Shown piece after piece: positions 1-8,754 of a DNA stretch of 64,000 nt; the first letter of the stretch is position 1; each line of letters starts with the position of its first letter. The stretch covers positions 1 through 64,000 of the forward strand of contig NZ_JADFBX010000020.1 of NCBI RefSeq assembly GCF_015223055.1. Direction: 5' to 3'. The stretch comes from Pedobacter sp. MC2016-24. Its GTDB lineage: Bacteria > Bacteroidota > Bacteroidia > Sphingobacteriales > Sphingobacteriaceae. Below the pieces are notes generated by a model that saw only the letters and a program-made list of their open reading frames with translations, searched no databases and was not told the origin of the DNA. The position numbers were made by a program, and so were the translations under genes.

Positions 1-25
1 CATCGTAATTAAACGATGCGGCTTT
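1..25. terminator. possible hairpin at the window edge
   Basis: CATCG and CGATG form a short inverted repeat around an AT-rich loop, followed by a run of T after CGGC. It could be the end of a terminator for a gene outside the window. The stem is only five pairs, so support is weak. Confidence 0.2.
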
Positions 26-137
26 TATATGTATACGCTATATGGCAGTTAAACTTTAACAAAATGCAGTGCAGTCAAATCCAGGATTTGAAATCTATGC
101 CATAAAAAAACGGCTGGTTCATCAATTTTATAAAGGG

Positions 138-497
138 TTAATATTGTCCTATAGAAAGCAAAACCAGGGTACATGCCTCCACAGGTTCAATGCCATTTGC
201 TTTTAACAAGGATTCCAATTCAGGATTCTCCGTCCCAGGATTAAAAATAACACGGGCAGGTTTAGTATCCAGAATATAATCATAATACTGATTTTGCAAA
301 TGCGGACCTATATATAAGGTTACCGTATCAATATCGTGATGAACTTGTCCTGGTTTTTCTATGGCTACACCTGCAACCTCTCCTTTCTTGATACCAACAT
401 TTACGATGTCATGGCCTTTTGCCGTCAGCATGTGGGCTGCACGATAAGCATAACGCTCCGGATTTGGTGCAGCACCTATAATTAATGTCTTTTTCAC
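138..497 (-). CDS. CoA-binding domain protein
   Basis: A 119-residue single-domain protein that looks like the CoA-binding Rossmann fold (YccU-like). It opens with a nucleotide-binding strand-turn (KKTLIIGAAPNPERYAYRAA), keeps the conserved NPGTENPE stretch around residues 86-93, and has a cysteine near the C-terminus (VEACTLVLL). Members bind CoA or a related nucleotide in the cytoplasm, and most have no defined role. It is transcribed in the same direction as the FAD-dependent dehydrogenase upstream, 76 bp away, so the two may once have shared a transcript. The family call is fairly sure; the physiological role is unknown. Confidence 0.8.
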   Translation of the reverse strand: MKKTLIIGAAPNPERYAYRAAHMLTAKGHDIVNVGIKKGEVAGVAIEKPGQVHHDIDTVTLYIGPHLQNQYYDYILDTKPARVIFNPGTENPELESLLKANGIEPVEACTLVLLSIGQY

Positions 498-573
498 GTC
501 TTTCTTATTTATATAGATTCCTTAACTTCTTATCAGGAACATCAGAAGAATAACAAATGCCTGTTGTAAATGT

Positions 574-2115
574 TTAAATATACTTGAGTATCGCATTTGC
601 ACAATTCAACCCGTCGATCGCAGCAGACACGATGCCCCCTGCGTAGCCTGCCCCCTCTGCACACGGAAATAAACCCGCTACCTGAGGATGCTGGTAACTT
701 TCTTTATCCCTCGGGATACGCACTGGTGAAGAGCTTCGGCTTTCTACCCCCACCAATATCGCTTCATTGGTATAATATCCTTTCATTTTTTTCCCAAACA
801 AAGGCAAAGCATTCTTTAAACTCGAAGCTACAAAATCCGGAAGGGTTTCTTTCAACATCACACTTCTGGTTCCTGGCAGGTAAGAATTTTTGGGCAAATC
901 TGTCGACACCCTTCCTTCCACAAAATCAACCATACGCTGAGCAGGTGCAACTAAATTTCCACCACCCAATTGAAAAGCAGTTTTTTCTATTTCCGCTTGA
1001 AAGTGCATCATTCTTAAAGGATCAGTTCCTTTTACATCGTCTAAAGTAACCTGAACTACGGTACCAGAATTGGCAAACGGGTTGTTGCGTTTGGAGGGCG
1101 ACCAACCGTTTACGACAATTTCGTTCTCGTAAGTTGCACAGGGAGCAATGATACCACCCGGGCACATGCAAAACGAAAACACCCCCCTGCTGTCTACCTG
1201 CTCCACCAAGCTATAATATGCTGGTGGTAAAAACTCACTGCGGATATCACAATGGTATTGCGCCGCATCTATAATAGCCTGCGGATGTTCAATTCGAACG
1301 CCCAGGGCAAAGGGTTTAGCCTCAACCAAAATTCCTTTGCGATGAAGCAACTCATAGATATCCCGCGCCGAATGTCCGGTGGCCAGGATCACGGCATCCG
1401 ATAATAATTTTTCTTCGCCATTGATCAGCACCCCGCTAATTTTACCAAAATCGATCAGCAGGTCAGTCACCTTTTGCTCAAACCGCAGCTCCCCTCCAGC
1501 ATTTAAAATGGTTTCGCGGATAGCGGTGATGATTTGCGGAAGTTTATTTGTGCCAATATGCGGGCGGGCATCGATTAAAATATCCGCATCCGCACCATGC
1601 TGCACAAAGGCCTGAAGCACTTTATTGATATCTCCACGCTTGTTGGAACGCGTGTAGAGCTTTCCGTCAGAATATGTTCCTGCACCGCCTTCGCCGTAGC
1701 AGTAATTGGATTCTGTATTGACCAAGCCTTCCTTATTGATGGCAGCAAGATCTCTGCGCCGTTGTTTCACGTCTTTACCACGCTCCAGTACAATGGGCTT
1801 TAGCCCGATTTCGATGCATTGCAATGCGGCAAATAGACCCGCCGGGCCTGCACCTACAATAATCACCTGTTTGGCCTGACTGACATTTTGATAGTTGGTA
1901 TTGAAAATAGCTGCCAAAGGTGACTCATCAATAAATACTTTAATCTGTAATCGATAAATTACATTTCTGGAGCGGGCATCGATCGATCTTTTCAGGATCT
2001 GATAGCTGTTAATCCGCTTTGCGTCTATGTTTAGGGCATTGGAGAGCTTTTTCCGGATGGCTGGCTCAGACTCCACAATTTCTGGAGCCAGTGTAATTTC
2101 TATATCTTTTTGCAT
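574..2115 (-). CDS. FAD-dependent dehydrogenase (COG2509-like)
   Basis: A 513-residue putative flavoprotein oxidoreductase. An N-terminal domain of about 80 residues precedes an FAD-binding Rossmann motif (VIIVGAGPAGLFAA, GxGxxG at residues 88-93), a conserved YGEGGAGTYSDGKL segment, and a C-terminal stretch (GLFPCAEGAGYAGGIVSAA) that closes the FAD site. The substrate is unknown. The start at 2115 (MQKDIEITLAP) is preferred over the longer frame from 2175, because the extra residues lie across a TAnnTTTG promoter element (TACCTTTG, read on the minus strand from 2155 to 2148). The first 54 codons and 45 bp upstream are duplicated at 13639-13841. An integrated element abuts this gene's promoter, so sequence upstream of position 2160 is foreign. 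Confidence 0.85.
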   Translation of the reverse strand: MQKDIEITLAPEIVESEPAIRKKLSNALNIDAKRINSYQILKRSIDARSRNVIYRLQIKVFIDESPLAAIFNTNYQNVSQAKQVIIVGAGPAGLFAALQCIEIGLKPIVLERGKDVKQRRRDLAAINKEGLVNTESNYCYGEGGAGTYSDGKLYTRSNKRGDINKVLQAFVQHGADADILIDARPHIGTNKLPQIITAIRETILNAGGELRFEQKVTDLLIDFGKISGVLINGEEKLLSDAVILATGHSARDIYELLHRKGILVEAKPFALGVRIEHPQAIIDAAQYHCDIRSEFLPPAYYSLVEQVDSRGVFSFCMCPGGIIAPCATYENEIVVNGWSPSKRNNPFANSGTVVQVTLDDVKGTDPLRMMHFQAEIEKTAFQLGGGNLVAPAQRMVDFVEGRVSTDLPKNSYLPGTRSVMLKETLPDFVASSLKNALPLFGKKMKGYYTNEAILVGVESRSSSPVRIPRDKESYQHPQVAGLFPCAEGAGYAGGIVSAAIDGLNCANAILKYI

Positions 2116-2160
2116 AAACCTTGTCAGGTTTTTATCCTGAATCGTAACAAAGGTACGGAA
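1958..2160. repeat. left 203-bp direct repeat, attL-like
   Basis: Identical base for base to 13639-13841 (offset 11,681). Outward matching continues to 1954 with one synonymous difference (ATT versus ATC) before the copies diverge. The repeat holds the -7 promoter element, the leader and about 53 codons of the FAD gene. On this side it belongs to the intact gene. The tyrosine recombinase gene starts 78 bp to the right, the usual arrangement for attL of an integrative element. Confidence 0.9.
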
Positions 2161-2179
2161 TATAAGAATAAACACTATC

Positions 2180-2193
2180 TGCTAGGTGGTTAC
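2180..2193. repeat. left imperfect terminal inverted repeat
   Basis: TGCTAGGTGGTTAC here matches the reverse complement of 13575-13588 (TGCTAGTGATTACC) with one gap and one substitution. It lies 20 bp inside the left direct repeat. It could be an integrase or accessory-factor binding site. The match is short, so chance cannot be excluded. Confidence 0.4.
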
Positions 2194-2218
2194 GAATTAA
2201 CAAATTTTATAACCCACT

Positions 2219-2238
2219 AAAAAGGTATCAAAAGTTTA
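2219..2238 (+). repeat. sub-terminal repeat, possible integrase arm site (left)
   Basis: AAAAAGGTATCAAAAGTTTA is identical to 13524-13543, and a diverged third copy lies at 13501-13519. Exact 20-bp repeats near both ends of an integrase-bearing element are typical of arm-type recombinase binding sites. This copy runs into the integrase start codon, so binding could also repress the integrase gene. Confidence 0.5.
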
Positions 2239-3467
2239 TGGTAATTAAACCTTATCCATTAAATCCAAATTGTTCTCACGTACATATTAATGTTGGAAAA
2301 GTACATTATGTGTATTTCTATTTCACACAAAATGGAAAGCGCAAACAAGTAAAATATAAAACCGGGCTTAATAAAGCCGGAATTACCGCTAAAGAAGTTG
2401 AGAAACGCATTAAGAATATGTACAATGCAGTTCATGACCTATTGACTACTAAAGTATATGATGGTAAAGATTTCAATGAAATCAATAAAAAACCGTTAAT
2501 GCCATCATTTAATCAAGCCGCGACCGTATACATTGAAAACCGTAAACAATTTGTGTCAGAAAAAACAATAACCAATTACGAATTAGGCATCACATTTTTT
2601 AAGAAGTACCTATCCAATATCAATAGATCGAATATTCTTTTGGATTGTATAGACGGTGAGCTAATAGAAGATTACATTATCTATATAAAAAGTTACATAT
2701 CACCAATGTTTCAAAAACCATTATCAAAATTTACCATAAAAGAATATAAAGAACGCCTAGGTGCAGTATTGGATTTCTGGTATTCAAAAAAAAGGGTTTT
2801 AAGTTTTAACCCAATGAAATCTATAAAATTGGGATATGATCACAAAAGAGAATATCAAGACAATAGCACAGTGTTCACGATCGAACAACTGCAGGCCATT
2901 ATAGAATATACAAAAAAGCATCGTCGACCACCTTACTTAACGTTCTTATTGATGATTTACTACACTCACTTAAGACCAATAGAACTTTGCAGGTTGGAAA
3001 TAAAAGATATTGACATGGAAACACGGATGATTCATCTTAAAGCAGCTAAAAGCAAAACCAGAATTGCAAGAAAAATTCCATTGGATGCCCCAATCTATAA
3101 CCACCTTTGCTTACTTAATATCGATTTCGATGATGAAGCGATAAAAGATAAACATCTGTTCAGCTACCATGGGAATGCCAGAATTGGATATGTGGGCGAA
3201 AGAATGTATAACCACAAAAACATGACTTACAGCTTCAAAACGATGCTTGCCGACCTAGGAATTGATAAGAGATTCAATAAGTACAATCTGAAACATACAG
3301 CAAACGTTCATGAAATTGTATATGAAGGGTTGTCATTTGCAGAAGTCCAATCAAAAAACGGTCACACCCTAAGTAAAACAACGGAAGTGTATTTAAGAGA
3401 TTTGAAAGACTTCTATTTGAAGCATCAACACCAGGAAAAAGAACGCGTTTTGAAATTCGATATCTAG
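2238..3467 (+). CDS. tyrosine recombinase / integrase
   Basis: A 409-residue tyrosine-family site-specific recombinase that would integrate and excise the surrounding element. Residues 1-60 look like an arm-binding domain, about 90-200 a SAM-like core-binding domain, and about 215-395 the catalytic domain. Visible catalytic positions are Arg246 (THLRPIEL), Lys271 or Lys273 (KSK), His376 (NGHTLS) and the nucleophile Tyr385 (TEVYL). The usual HxxR box is Tyr349-Asn-Leu-Lys352 followed by HT, a variant common in Bacteroidota phage-type integrases, so activity is likely. It reads inward from the left repeat, which points to the FAD gene's 5' end as its target. Confidence 0.93.
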   Translation: MVIKPYPLNPNCSHVHINVGKVHYVYFYFTQNGKRKQVKYKTGLNKAGITAKEVEKRIKNMYNAVHDLLTTKVYDGKDFNEINKKPLMPSFNQAATVYIENRKQFVSEKTITNYELGITFFKKYLSNINRSNILLDCIDGELIEDYIIYIKSYISPMFQKPLSKFTIKEYKERLGAVLDFWYSKKRVLSFNPMKSIKLGYDHKREYQDNSTVFTIEQLQAIIEYTKKHRRPPYLTFLLMIYYTHLRPIELCRLEIKDIDMETRMIHLKAAKSKTRIARKIPLDAPIYNHLCLLNIDFDDEAIKDKHLFSYHGNARIGYVGERMYNHKNMTYSFKTMLADLGIDKRFNKYNLKHTANVHEIVYEGLSFAEVQSKNGHTLSKTTEVYLRDLKDFYLKHQHQEKERVLKFDI

Positions 3468-3893
3468 TCAACATCTGCTTATCTATCCATGCGGCAAACG
3501 ATTGATGTTACACCAAACCATCAATTATGGTTCTCATCCTTTGATTTTAAATAACAAAGTGGCTGTACCTTCCGACACAACCCCAAATTAACGCTCTCCA
3601 AACAAACGTAACAATTAATTTGATTTGTGAATCATTTTATTGTTTTATGGTTCCGGAAAATTGAAACATTGTTGAATCAATTACATCAAATTCCGTAGTC
3701 TAATTTTCTGGATCAGATTTTTTTTCCTAAACGAATTTTATAAAGCCATCGAAACATAAGTGTTCATGTTTGCTTTAACATCTTACCAAAAGGCAATCAC
3801 CATGTCATTACAAAGCAATAAAGCCGCTTCTTTTTTTCACAAAAATGAAACTTTTTCAAATTCAGCACTATATAAGGGAGTAACAATTTAAAA
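3468..3893. other. 426-bp AT-rich intergenic region
   Basis: No convincing coding frame, tRNA or hairpin was found between the integrase and the next small frame. The sequence is AT-rich with short stop-broken frames on both strands. It may hold control sites for the element, but nothing specific can be named. Confidence 0.4.
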
Positions 3894-4130
3894 ATGAAAA
3901 AAATTAAAAATGCAAGCTTTATCAAGAATTATGGTGAAGCTAAAGAAGAAGATCCATTTCAACTAATAACCATTATGGATGTAAATATGACAACAGACCG
4001 GGTAAAAATTCAACCACCCGACCGACCTAATTCAGAGTTGATGATCATCAATTTCCAACTTCAACGATTTGTTACGAATTTCCTGATGGCAATCATAATT
4101 ACCCCTCTTATAATACGTTATGCAGAATAA
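3894..4130 (+). CDS. hypothetical small protein (element)
   Basis: A 78-residue frame from ATG, with a basic N-terminus (MKKIKNASFIKNYGE) and a hydrophobic C-terminal stretch (FLMAIIITPLIIRYAE) that could be a membrane segment. I recognise no family. It is preceded by an AG-rich stretch (AAGGGAG) about 20 bp upstream and lies in the strand and spacing expected for an element gene, but no conserved motif confirms that it is translated. Confidence 0.35.
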   Translation: MKKIKNASFIKNYGEAKEEDPFQLITIMDVNMTTDRVKIQPPDRPNSELMIINFQLQRFVTNFLMAIIITPLIIRYAE

Positions 4131-4255
4131 TTGCACCCGTGTTAATAATTTAACTAAATCAATGAATATACTGTAATAATGATGGTCAACCAGATTAATA
4201 GCCACATTTTTTTAACAAAAAATATTTCAAAAAACAAAAATTAAAAAAACAACAT

Positions 4256-4534
4256 ATGGAATTAACAGAATTAAATCTAGATACAACAAGAATTAATGGC
4301 GCTATTAGGTCGTTCGCTACTAATACGAAATTCAGCCCTACACAATTTGAAAAAATGACGCAATATGCAATAAATGTACCGGGTCAACCGCAAGCGATAT
4401 TACGCGTTTACAATTGTAAAAATCTTACTACAACACTAGATCCCAGTGCTGGATCTAACCAGGAATTGTCAACAGAATTGGCGCTTCATGTAAAAAAGAA
4501 ATGCCAATCATATGTAACTAAACCTCTGTTTTGA
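4256..4534 (+). CDS. hypothetical protein (element)
   Basis: A 92-residue frame with mixed, protein-like composition (MELTELNLDTTRINGAIRSF at the N-terminus, ending KKKCQSYVTKPLF). No signal peptide, membrane segment or known motif is visible. It is followed 94 bp later by a perfect 19-bp-stem hairpin (4629-4674), which would suit the end of its transcript. Position between the integrase and the primase-like gene suggests an accessory role in the element; no function can be assigned. Confidence 0.5.
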   Translation: MELTELNLDTTRINGAIRSFATNTKFSPTQFEKMTQYAINVPGQPQAILRVYNCKNLTTTLDPSAGSNQELSTELALHVKKKCQSYVTKPLF

Positions 4535-4628
4535 AAAAATATCTTACGATTATATTACTTTATATAATAAATTGGTTGCGGGTTATGAAAATTTGCAATT
4601 GTAACCGGTCAAGATACTATTTTTGATT

Positions 4629-4674
4629 AAAATCAATACCACATTTTTCATTTTTAAAATGTGGTATTGATTTT
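4629..4674. terminator. perfect 19-bp-stem hairpin
   Basis: Arms 4629-4647 and 4656-4674 are exact inverted repeats around an 8-nt loop. The arms begin and end in A4/T4 runs, so it could act as a terminator in both directions. It lies between the 92-residue protein and the primase-like gene. A palindromic replication or protein-binding site is an alternative. Confidence 0.6.
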
Positions 4675-4901
4675 CGACCGAACAATAGTGATTCTGTAAT
4701 CGATAAGAAATAGCAACTTTTTTTTTCTCAATGTAATATTCTATAAAGAATGGAATATGTGGTCTAAGAACCAAAATGTTTTTTGGATTTTTAGCGGTTA
4801 CCATTTTCAATTAGTCATTGTAGGTAAATGAAAATGCTTTAAAACTTTTTCATTTTTTGGCATACATGGAAATAAAGAATTATTTATTTATTCAAGATTC
4901 C

Positions 4902-6302
4902 ATGAAGCAAATCCAAGTCAACACCTACACAAACGTAACGTCGCCAGCAGTAAATGACACAATATCTATTGAAGACCATCTCGAAAGAATTAAATGTCCA
5001 CCAAAGGAGATATTAATAAAAATTGAAGAAGCCAGGGTATTCAAATATCAATATATTAATACTGATAATGAAAAAGTTAAATTTACATCAAAAGAAAAAT
5101 ATGATGCTGTAAAGCTATCCATTCCAACAGTAACGTATAGTGCATTGTTTTCTGGCTCCCGAAAAAATGAAAATTTCATTCGTGGCACTGGCTTAATGTA
5201 CATAGATATTGACTCATCCGATTTTAATCCGGAGCGATTGGATAAAAATAAAATATTTAGTTTTTACAAATCAATCGGTGGATTAGGTTATTGTATTCTG
5301 GTAAGAGTAGATCATTTAACCCTTAAGAATTACGATGCAACATATCTATCCATAGTTGAGGACCTAAAAATTAATAGTGAATGTGATTTAAATGCTAAAA
5401 GAATAGGTCAACAATCAATTCAATCACATGATCCTAATATTTTTACGAACTATAATTCATTTGTATATTCCACCGCTAAAACTAATATACCAGAAAAAGA
5501 GCCCACGGATCCTATTAATAAAAAAAAGGAAGAACATAATGTGACCCTTGGTCTCTTTTATAAGTTGCGGTATAACAACATTGATGATTTTGATTTTAAT
5601 GGAAATGCTTTTATTGAAGATTGGGTTAATGGATCATTAGAATATGTGTACTGCAGTAAGCCATTTAGCCTACTTATTGATGGCAGAAAAAGATATATGA
5701 GCAATTACGTAAGGAATTTGGTGTGCCTTAATCCCCTTGCAGATGGAAAGCAAATATGCAGTTCTGCTAAGTTTGTCAATTTGTCAATAGCCAAGGAACC
5801 ATTGCCATGGGTATACATTGAAAATCTTGTTAACTCAATTTTGAAGCAAGAAAATGAAGGAAGTTTAACACCTAAAATAACATACAGGTCATTAATATTT
5901 AATCCAAAATATGGATTGACAAAAGTTGAAAAACAGAATTTAAGGGGCGAACGACAAAGAATCCATTATAATGATTTATACACCCGAAAAATATACGATT
6001 GTATTGAAGATTGGAGCTTTGAACACAACGGAAAAATAACAATCAATTCTGTTAAATCTTCTCTAGGTCTAAACGTCAAAACAGTTAAAAAAAGGTGGAA
6101 AAATGTTAAAAATTATGTGGCCGGCCGGAATGAAGAAAATAAGTTAGAAATAAAGACATATAGAGGCGTTCAATCGAAGATTAACAAAGATTCAACTGAC
6201 AATAAGTTACTACAGCTAATGACTGATATGGATGTCAATACCTTAACAGCGCAAGCTTTGATCGAAGAGCCGGACTTAATTGGAGATAGCGGTGATGAAT
6301 AA
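4902..6302 (+). CDS. BT4734/VirE-N-like primase-related protein
   Basis: About 466 residues. The N-terminal half resembles the VirE_N/BT4734-like domain common in Bacteroidota mobile elements, related to archaeo-eukaryotic-type primases. It shows the expected strand with two acidic residues (GLMYIDIDSSDF, Asp102 and Asp104 from this start) and later a GGLGYCILVRVDH strand. In many relatives this domain is joined to a helicase. Here the C-terminal half has no Walker motif and its function is not recognisable. A start at 4902 (MKQIQVNTYTN) aligns best with the family as I recall it; ATG at 4866 is an in-frame alternative. Likely role: initiating replication of the excised element, by inference. 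Confidence 0.7.
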   Translation: MKQIQVNTYTNVTSPAVNDTISIEDHLERIKCPPKEILIKIEEARVFKYQYINTDNEKVKFTSKEKYDAVKLSIPTVTYSALFSGSRKNENFIRGTGLMYIDIDSSDFNPERLDKNKIFSFYKSIGGLGYCILVRVDHLTLKNYDATYLSIVEDLKINSECDLNAKRIGQQSIQSHDPNIFTNYNSFVYSTAKTNIPEKEPTDPINKKKEEHNVTLGLFYKLRYNNIDDFDFNGNAFIEDWVNGSLEYVYCSKPFSLLIDGRKRYMSNYVRNLVCLNPLADGKQICSSAKFVNLSIAKEPLPWVYIENLVNSILKQENEGSLTPKITYRSLIFNPKYGLTKVEKQNLRGERQRIHYNDLYTRKIYDCIEDWSFEHNGKITINSVKSSLGLNVKTVKKRWKNVKNYVAGRNEENKLEIKTYRGVQSKINKDSTDNKLLQLMTDMDVNTLTAQALIEEPDLIGDSGDE

Positions 6303-6364
6303 TCTATTTTTTTAATATTCAACTTTACATATAATTCAAACAACGAACATCGAATAATCCGCAT

Positions 6365-6388
6365 GGTGGCAACAATCGGGTTGCTACC
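6365..6388. terminator. weak hairpin after the primase-like gene
   Basis: GGTGGCAAC (6365-6373) pairs with GTTGCTACC (6380-6388), with one G-U pair and a 6-nt loop. It lies in the convergent gap between the primase-like gene and ptuB. There is no strong U-tract, so it is a tentative terminator. Confidence 0.3.
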
Positions 6389-6476
6389 TGCTATAATTCT
6401 TCAAGCAGTTGATATAGTTTAGTAATAAAAATGAGCATGGCACAATTTTTTAGCCATCTACCGTTCGCACATTTGT

Positions 6477-7121
6477 CTAAACTATTCCTCGATCAGTTAA
6501 ATATTGGTTAAGGTATAAAGAAAATTCTTTATCAATTGCAGAACTTTCAATGATTTCTTGTCGCAAAATCTCTTTCAAACCGACAATTGTTTCTCTTTCG
6601 TATTTATCAATTAAATTCTGAAGTGCTTTTATCGCCTCAACTCTCCGTTCAATTAGTTCTTTTCTGTTAAGTTTGATTTCCAAATGCGTAAGTTCGCCTC
6701 GTTTGCTGCTATTAACGTGCATAACAATAGGTCCAAATGCCCTTAAGTGTTCATCAATATTATCAGTATAAGGGTTTAAAAGTTTGCACTTCTTATCAAT
6801 GGTATTTCGCTTGTGATTATTGCACCAATAACATACAAACGATAAGTTATTCCAAGTAAAAGTTAGTCTAGGAAAAATTGACTTAGGAATAATATGTTCT
6901 ATATCACCAGGATATTGATGGGTGACATAACTTTCACAATAAGCACATTTTCCATTGGTTTCCACTATTACTTGGTTTTTAATATCAACGTGCCTATATT
7001 TTCCCCTTATATTTTCAGGAACATTCGTTCCATTGGTGATATGTTGCATTATAGCCATTGTCCATTGCGATCCATTATCAATTAACACTTGTGGTTTTGC
7101 TGTTTTAAATAATTTAATCAT
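6477..7121 (-). CDS. ptuB: PtuB-like HNH endonuclease (Septu)
   Basis: A 214-residue HNH nuclease of the TIGR02646/PtuB type, the effector of Septu anti-phage systems and of some retrons. A four-cysteine zinc site is visible (Cys59 and Cys62 in CAYCE, Cys97 and Cys100 in CYWCNNHK). The HNH core reads DIEHIIPKS (His76), WNNL (Asn91/Asn92), then NNHK (His103). A helical C-terminal tail follows. It is the second gene of a pair, overlapping the ATPase gene by 8 bp, so translation is probably coupled. In Septu the ATPase and nuclease form a complex and the nuclease acts when infection is sensed. No reverse transcriptase lies nearby, so this is the plain two-gene form rather than a retron. Confidence 0.88.
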   Translation of the reverse strand: MIKLFKTAKPQVLIDNGSQWTMAIMQHITNGTNVPENIRGKYRHVDIKNQVIVETNGKCAYCESYVTHQYPGDIEHIIPKSIFPRLTFTWNNLSFVCYWCNNHKRNTIDKKCKLLNPYTDNIDEHLRAFGPIVMHVNSSKRGELTHLEIKLNRKELIERRVEAIKALQNLIDKYERETIVGLKEILRQEIIESSAIDKEFSLYLNQYLTDRGIV

Positions 7122-8367
7122 TCTTTTTACTCTTTTCTAAAAGGTCAGCCACTGATGTTGAAACATATTTTTCTAGTCCCACTGTTTTTAATTCTGATTT
7201 GAATGCAGACAAGTTCTCAGTCGTAATTCCAATTTCAGAATATCTTGAAATAATAGCTTCAATTTTCGCATCTACCCAATCTGGCATAGTAGTCTCGATT
7301 CCCAAAACCTCTCTTAATATATCATTCGCACTTCCCGATTTTTCGATATTCTCTAGGAGCAACGATTCAACTCTATTATTTTGATTATAATTTAAAACAT
7401 AAACATTAGAATCAGGAACTGAACTGATAATGAATGGATTATGAGACGCTATAATAAATTGGGCATTTGGAAACGCCGCAAGAAAATTTGGCAATAAAGT
7501 TTTTTGCATTTCCGGATGCAAATGATTTTCGGGTTCATCAAATGTTACAACATATTTATCTACTGTATCATCAAACATGTATATTTGCCAAGCTAAATCT
7601 ATAATCGAAGCAATTCCACCTGAGACCGCATCAAGAGCGAATTCTCCTGATTTTGTAACTAATATAACTTCTGGAATTCTGATTGCAATCTTCTCAAAAC
7701 CTAATTTTAAAGGTAAAACCTTTTTTAAAATTTGTTGAAAACCTTCAAAAATGTTAATTGCTTCATCATTTTTTGAGACCACTTCATTTCCATACCCGAA
7801 AGTCGCAAGAGAAATGAGCGCTTCTTTAATATAATAATTCTCTGTATGCTGTGTATGCCCTCCTTGATATCTCTGTACTTTTGTTTGGTTATATAAATTA
7901 AATGCAGTTGTTTTCGATACAGCTTGAGTAGAAATATTATGAATGGGCTGATATTTATAAATAGGCCTGTGGGAAGGAATATGTAGGCCTTTTATCCCTT
8001 GTTGGGGATGTAAACTAACGTTGTATACTGAACCAACATTTGTAGGCACACTTAAACTGCAAATTCCACCATTTTCGTATGTAATCTGTCCTATTGAGTT
8101 TTGGATATTCTGTTGGCCATTAATGTCTTTTTCAAAGTCTGTTAAAATTTTCCAAAAGTCAGAGAAGAATTTTAATCCTCCGGTTTTCTTATCTTTTTTT
8201 GGTGTTCCAATTAATTGAGTTGGCCAACCAAAATGCTGATTTAACAAATTGAGTAAAGTTGTCTTACCTGCTCCATTGGCCCCTGTCAAAATTGTTAAAC
8301 GTGGATGAAAATTAATATCAATTTCTTCATATTGCCGCCAAGTATTTATTTTTAATGATTTAAACAT
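7114..8367 (-). CDS. ptuA: PtuA-like AAA ATPase (Septu)
   Basis: A 417-residue ABC/SMC-type ATPase without membrane segments. It has a Walker A at residues 29-37 (GANGAGKTT), a signature-like SGG at 249-251, Walker B VVTFDEPE at 273-280 with catalytic Glu278, a NHLHP segment at 281-285, and a switch His309 (IIASHNPF). Family knowledge places it as the sensor/ATPase half of Septu, holding the downstream HNH nuclease in check until infection. It is somewhat shorter than the longest PtuA proteins. ATG at 8367 is followed at once by MFKSLKIN, the normal first strand of such ATPases, so the start is secure. It is first in the two-gene operon. Confidence 0.88.
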   Translation of the reverse strand: MFKSLKINTWRQYEEIDINFHPRLTILTGANGAGKTTLLNLLNQHFGWPTQLIGTPKKDKKTGGLKFFSDFWKILTDFEKDINGQQNIQNSIGQITYENGGICSLSVPTNVGSVYNVSLHPQQGIKGLHIPSHRPIYKYQPIHNISTQAVSKTTAFNLYNQTKVQRYQGGHTQHTENYYIKEALISLATFGYGNEVVSKNDEAINIFEGFQQILKKVLPLKLGFEKIAIRIPEVILVTKSGEFALDAVSGGIASIIDLAWQIYMFDDTVDKYVVTFDEPENHLHPEMQKTLLPNFLAAFPNAQFIIASHNPFIISSVPDSNVYVLNYNQNNRVESLLLENIEKSGSANDILREVLGIETTMPDWVDAKIEAIISRYSEIGITTENLSAFKSELKTVGLEKYVSTSVADLLEKSKKND

Positions 8368-8754
8368 GTTTAATTTTCATTTGTTAGATCTAAATAGATG
8401 AGATATGTTTTTAGAAAGCAATTCCTCTACCGAAATGATAATGGAACGCAACCGATGTAACTAATTTTTATGATTAGAAGCACTACCACATTATGAAAAT
8501 GGTACTTACTCTGATTACTTTTTGGAGTCATGTTAATTTAGTTAAGCTATTGCACTAAGATATGGTTATTACCAACCATAATCAAACGGTTATAAATAAG
8601 ATGAAACAGTGATTTAAAAAAATAGAATGAAGGCTGCTTTTGTCGAAATGCTATATAGGTATAACAAAAGCTATTGAACGGTATGTGCAAATGAATTGAA
8701 TCTACAAAAGACCTTTTCCGATAAAACAATAAGTCAGCTGACAATAATCAGTGG
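8368..8754. other. 387-bp intergenic region with a short palindrome
   Basis: Lies upstream of ptuA and downstream of the serine recombinase gene, both minus strand, so it should hold the Septu promoter. A short palindrome with TATGGTT and AACCATA arms is at 8561-8580. No match to the TAnnTTTG promoter element was found by eye. The minus-strand frame at 8547-8744 looks like chance. Confidence 0.4.

Noticed and set aside
597..1803. Three plus-strand frames inside the FAD gene
   Set aside because: They are antisense to a well-supported gene with FAD-binding motifs and have no recognisable protein features.
4583..4810. Minus-strand 75-codon frame
   Set aside because: It runs through the perfect hairpin at 4629-4674, and its composition is that of AT-rich non-coding DNA.
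8547..8744. Minus-strand 65-codon frame upstream of ptuA
   Set aside because: Low-quality aromatic-rich composition, no motif, and it covers the probable promoter region of the Septu genes.
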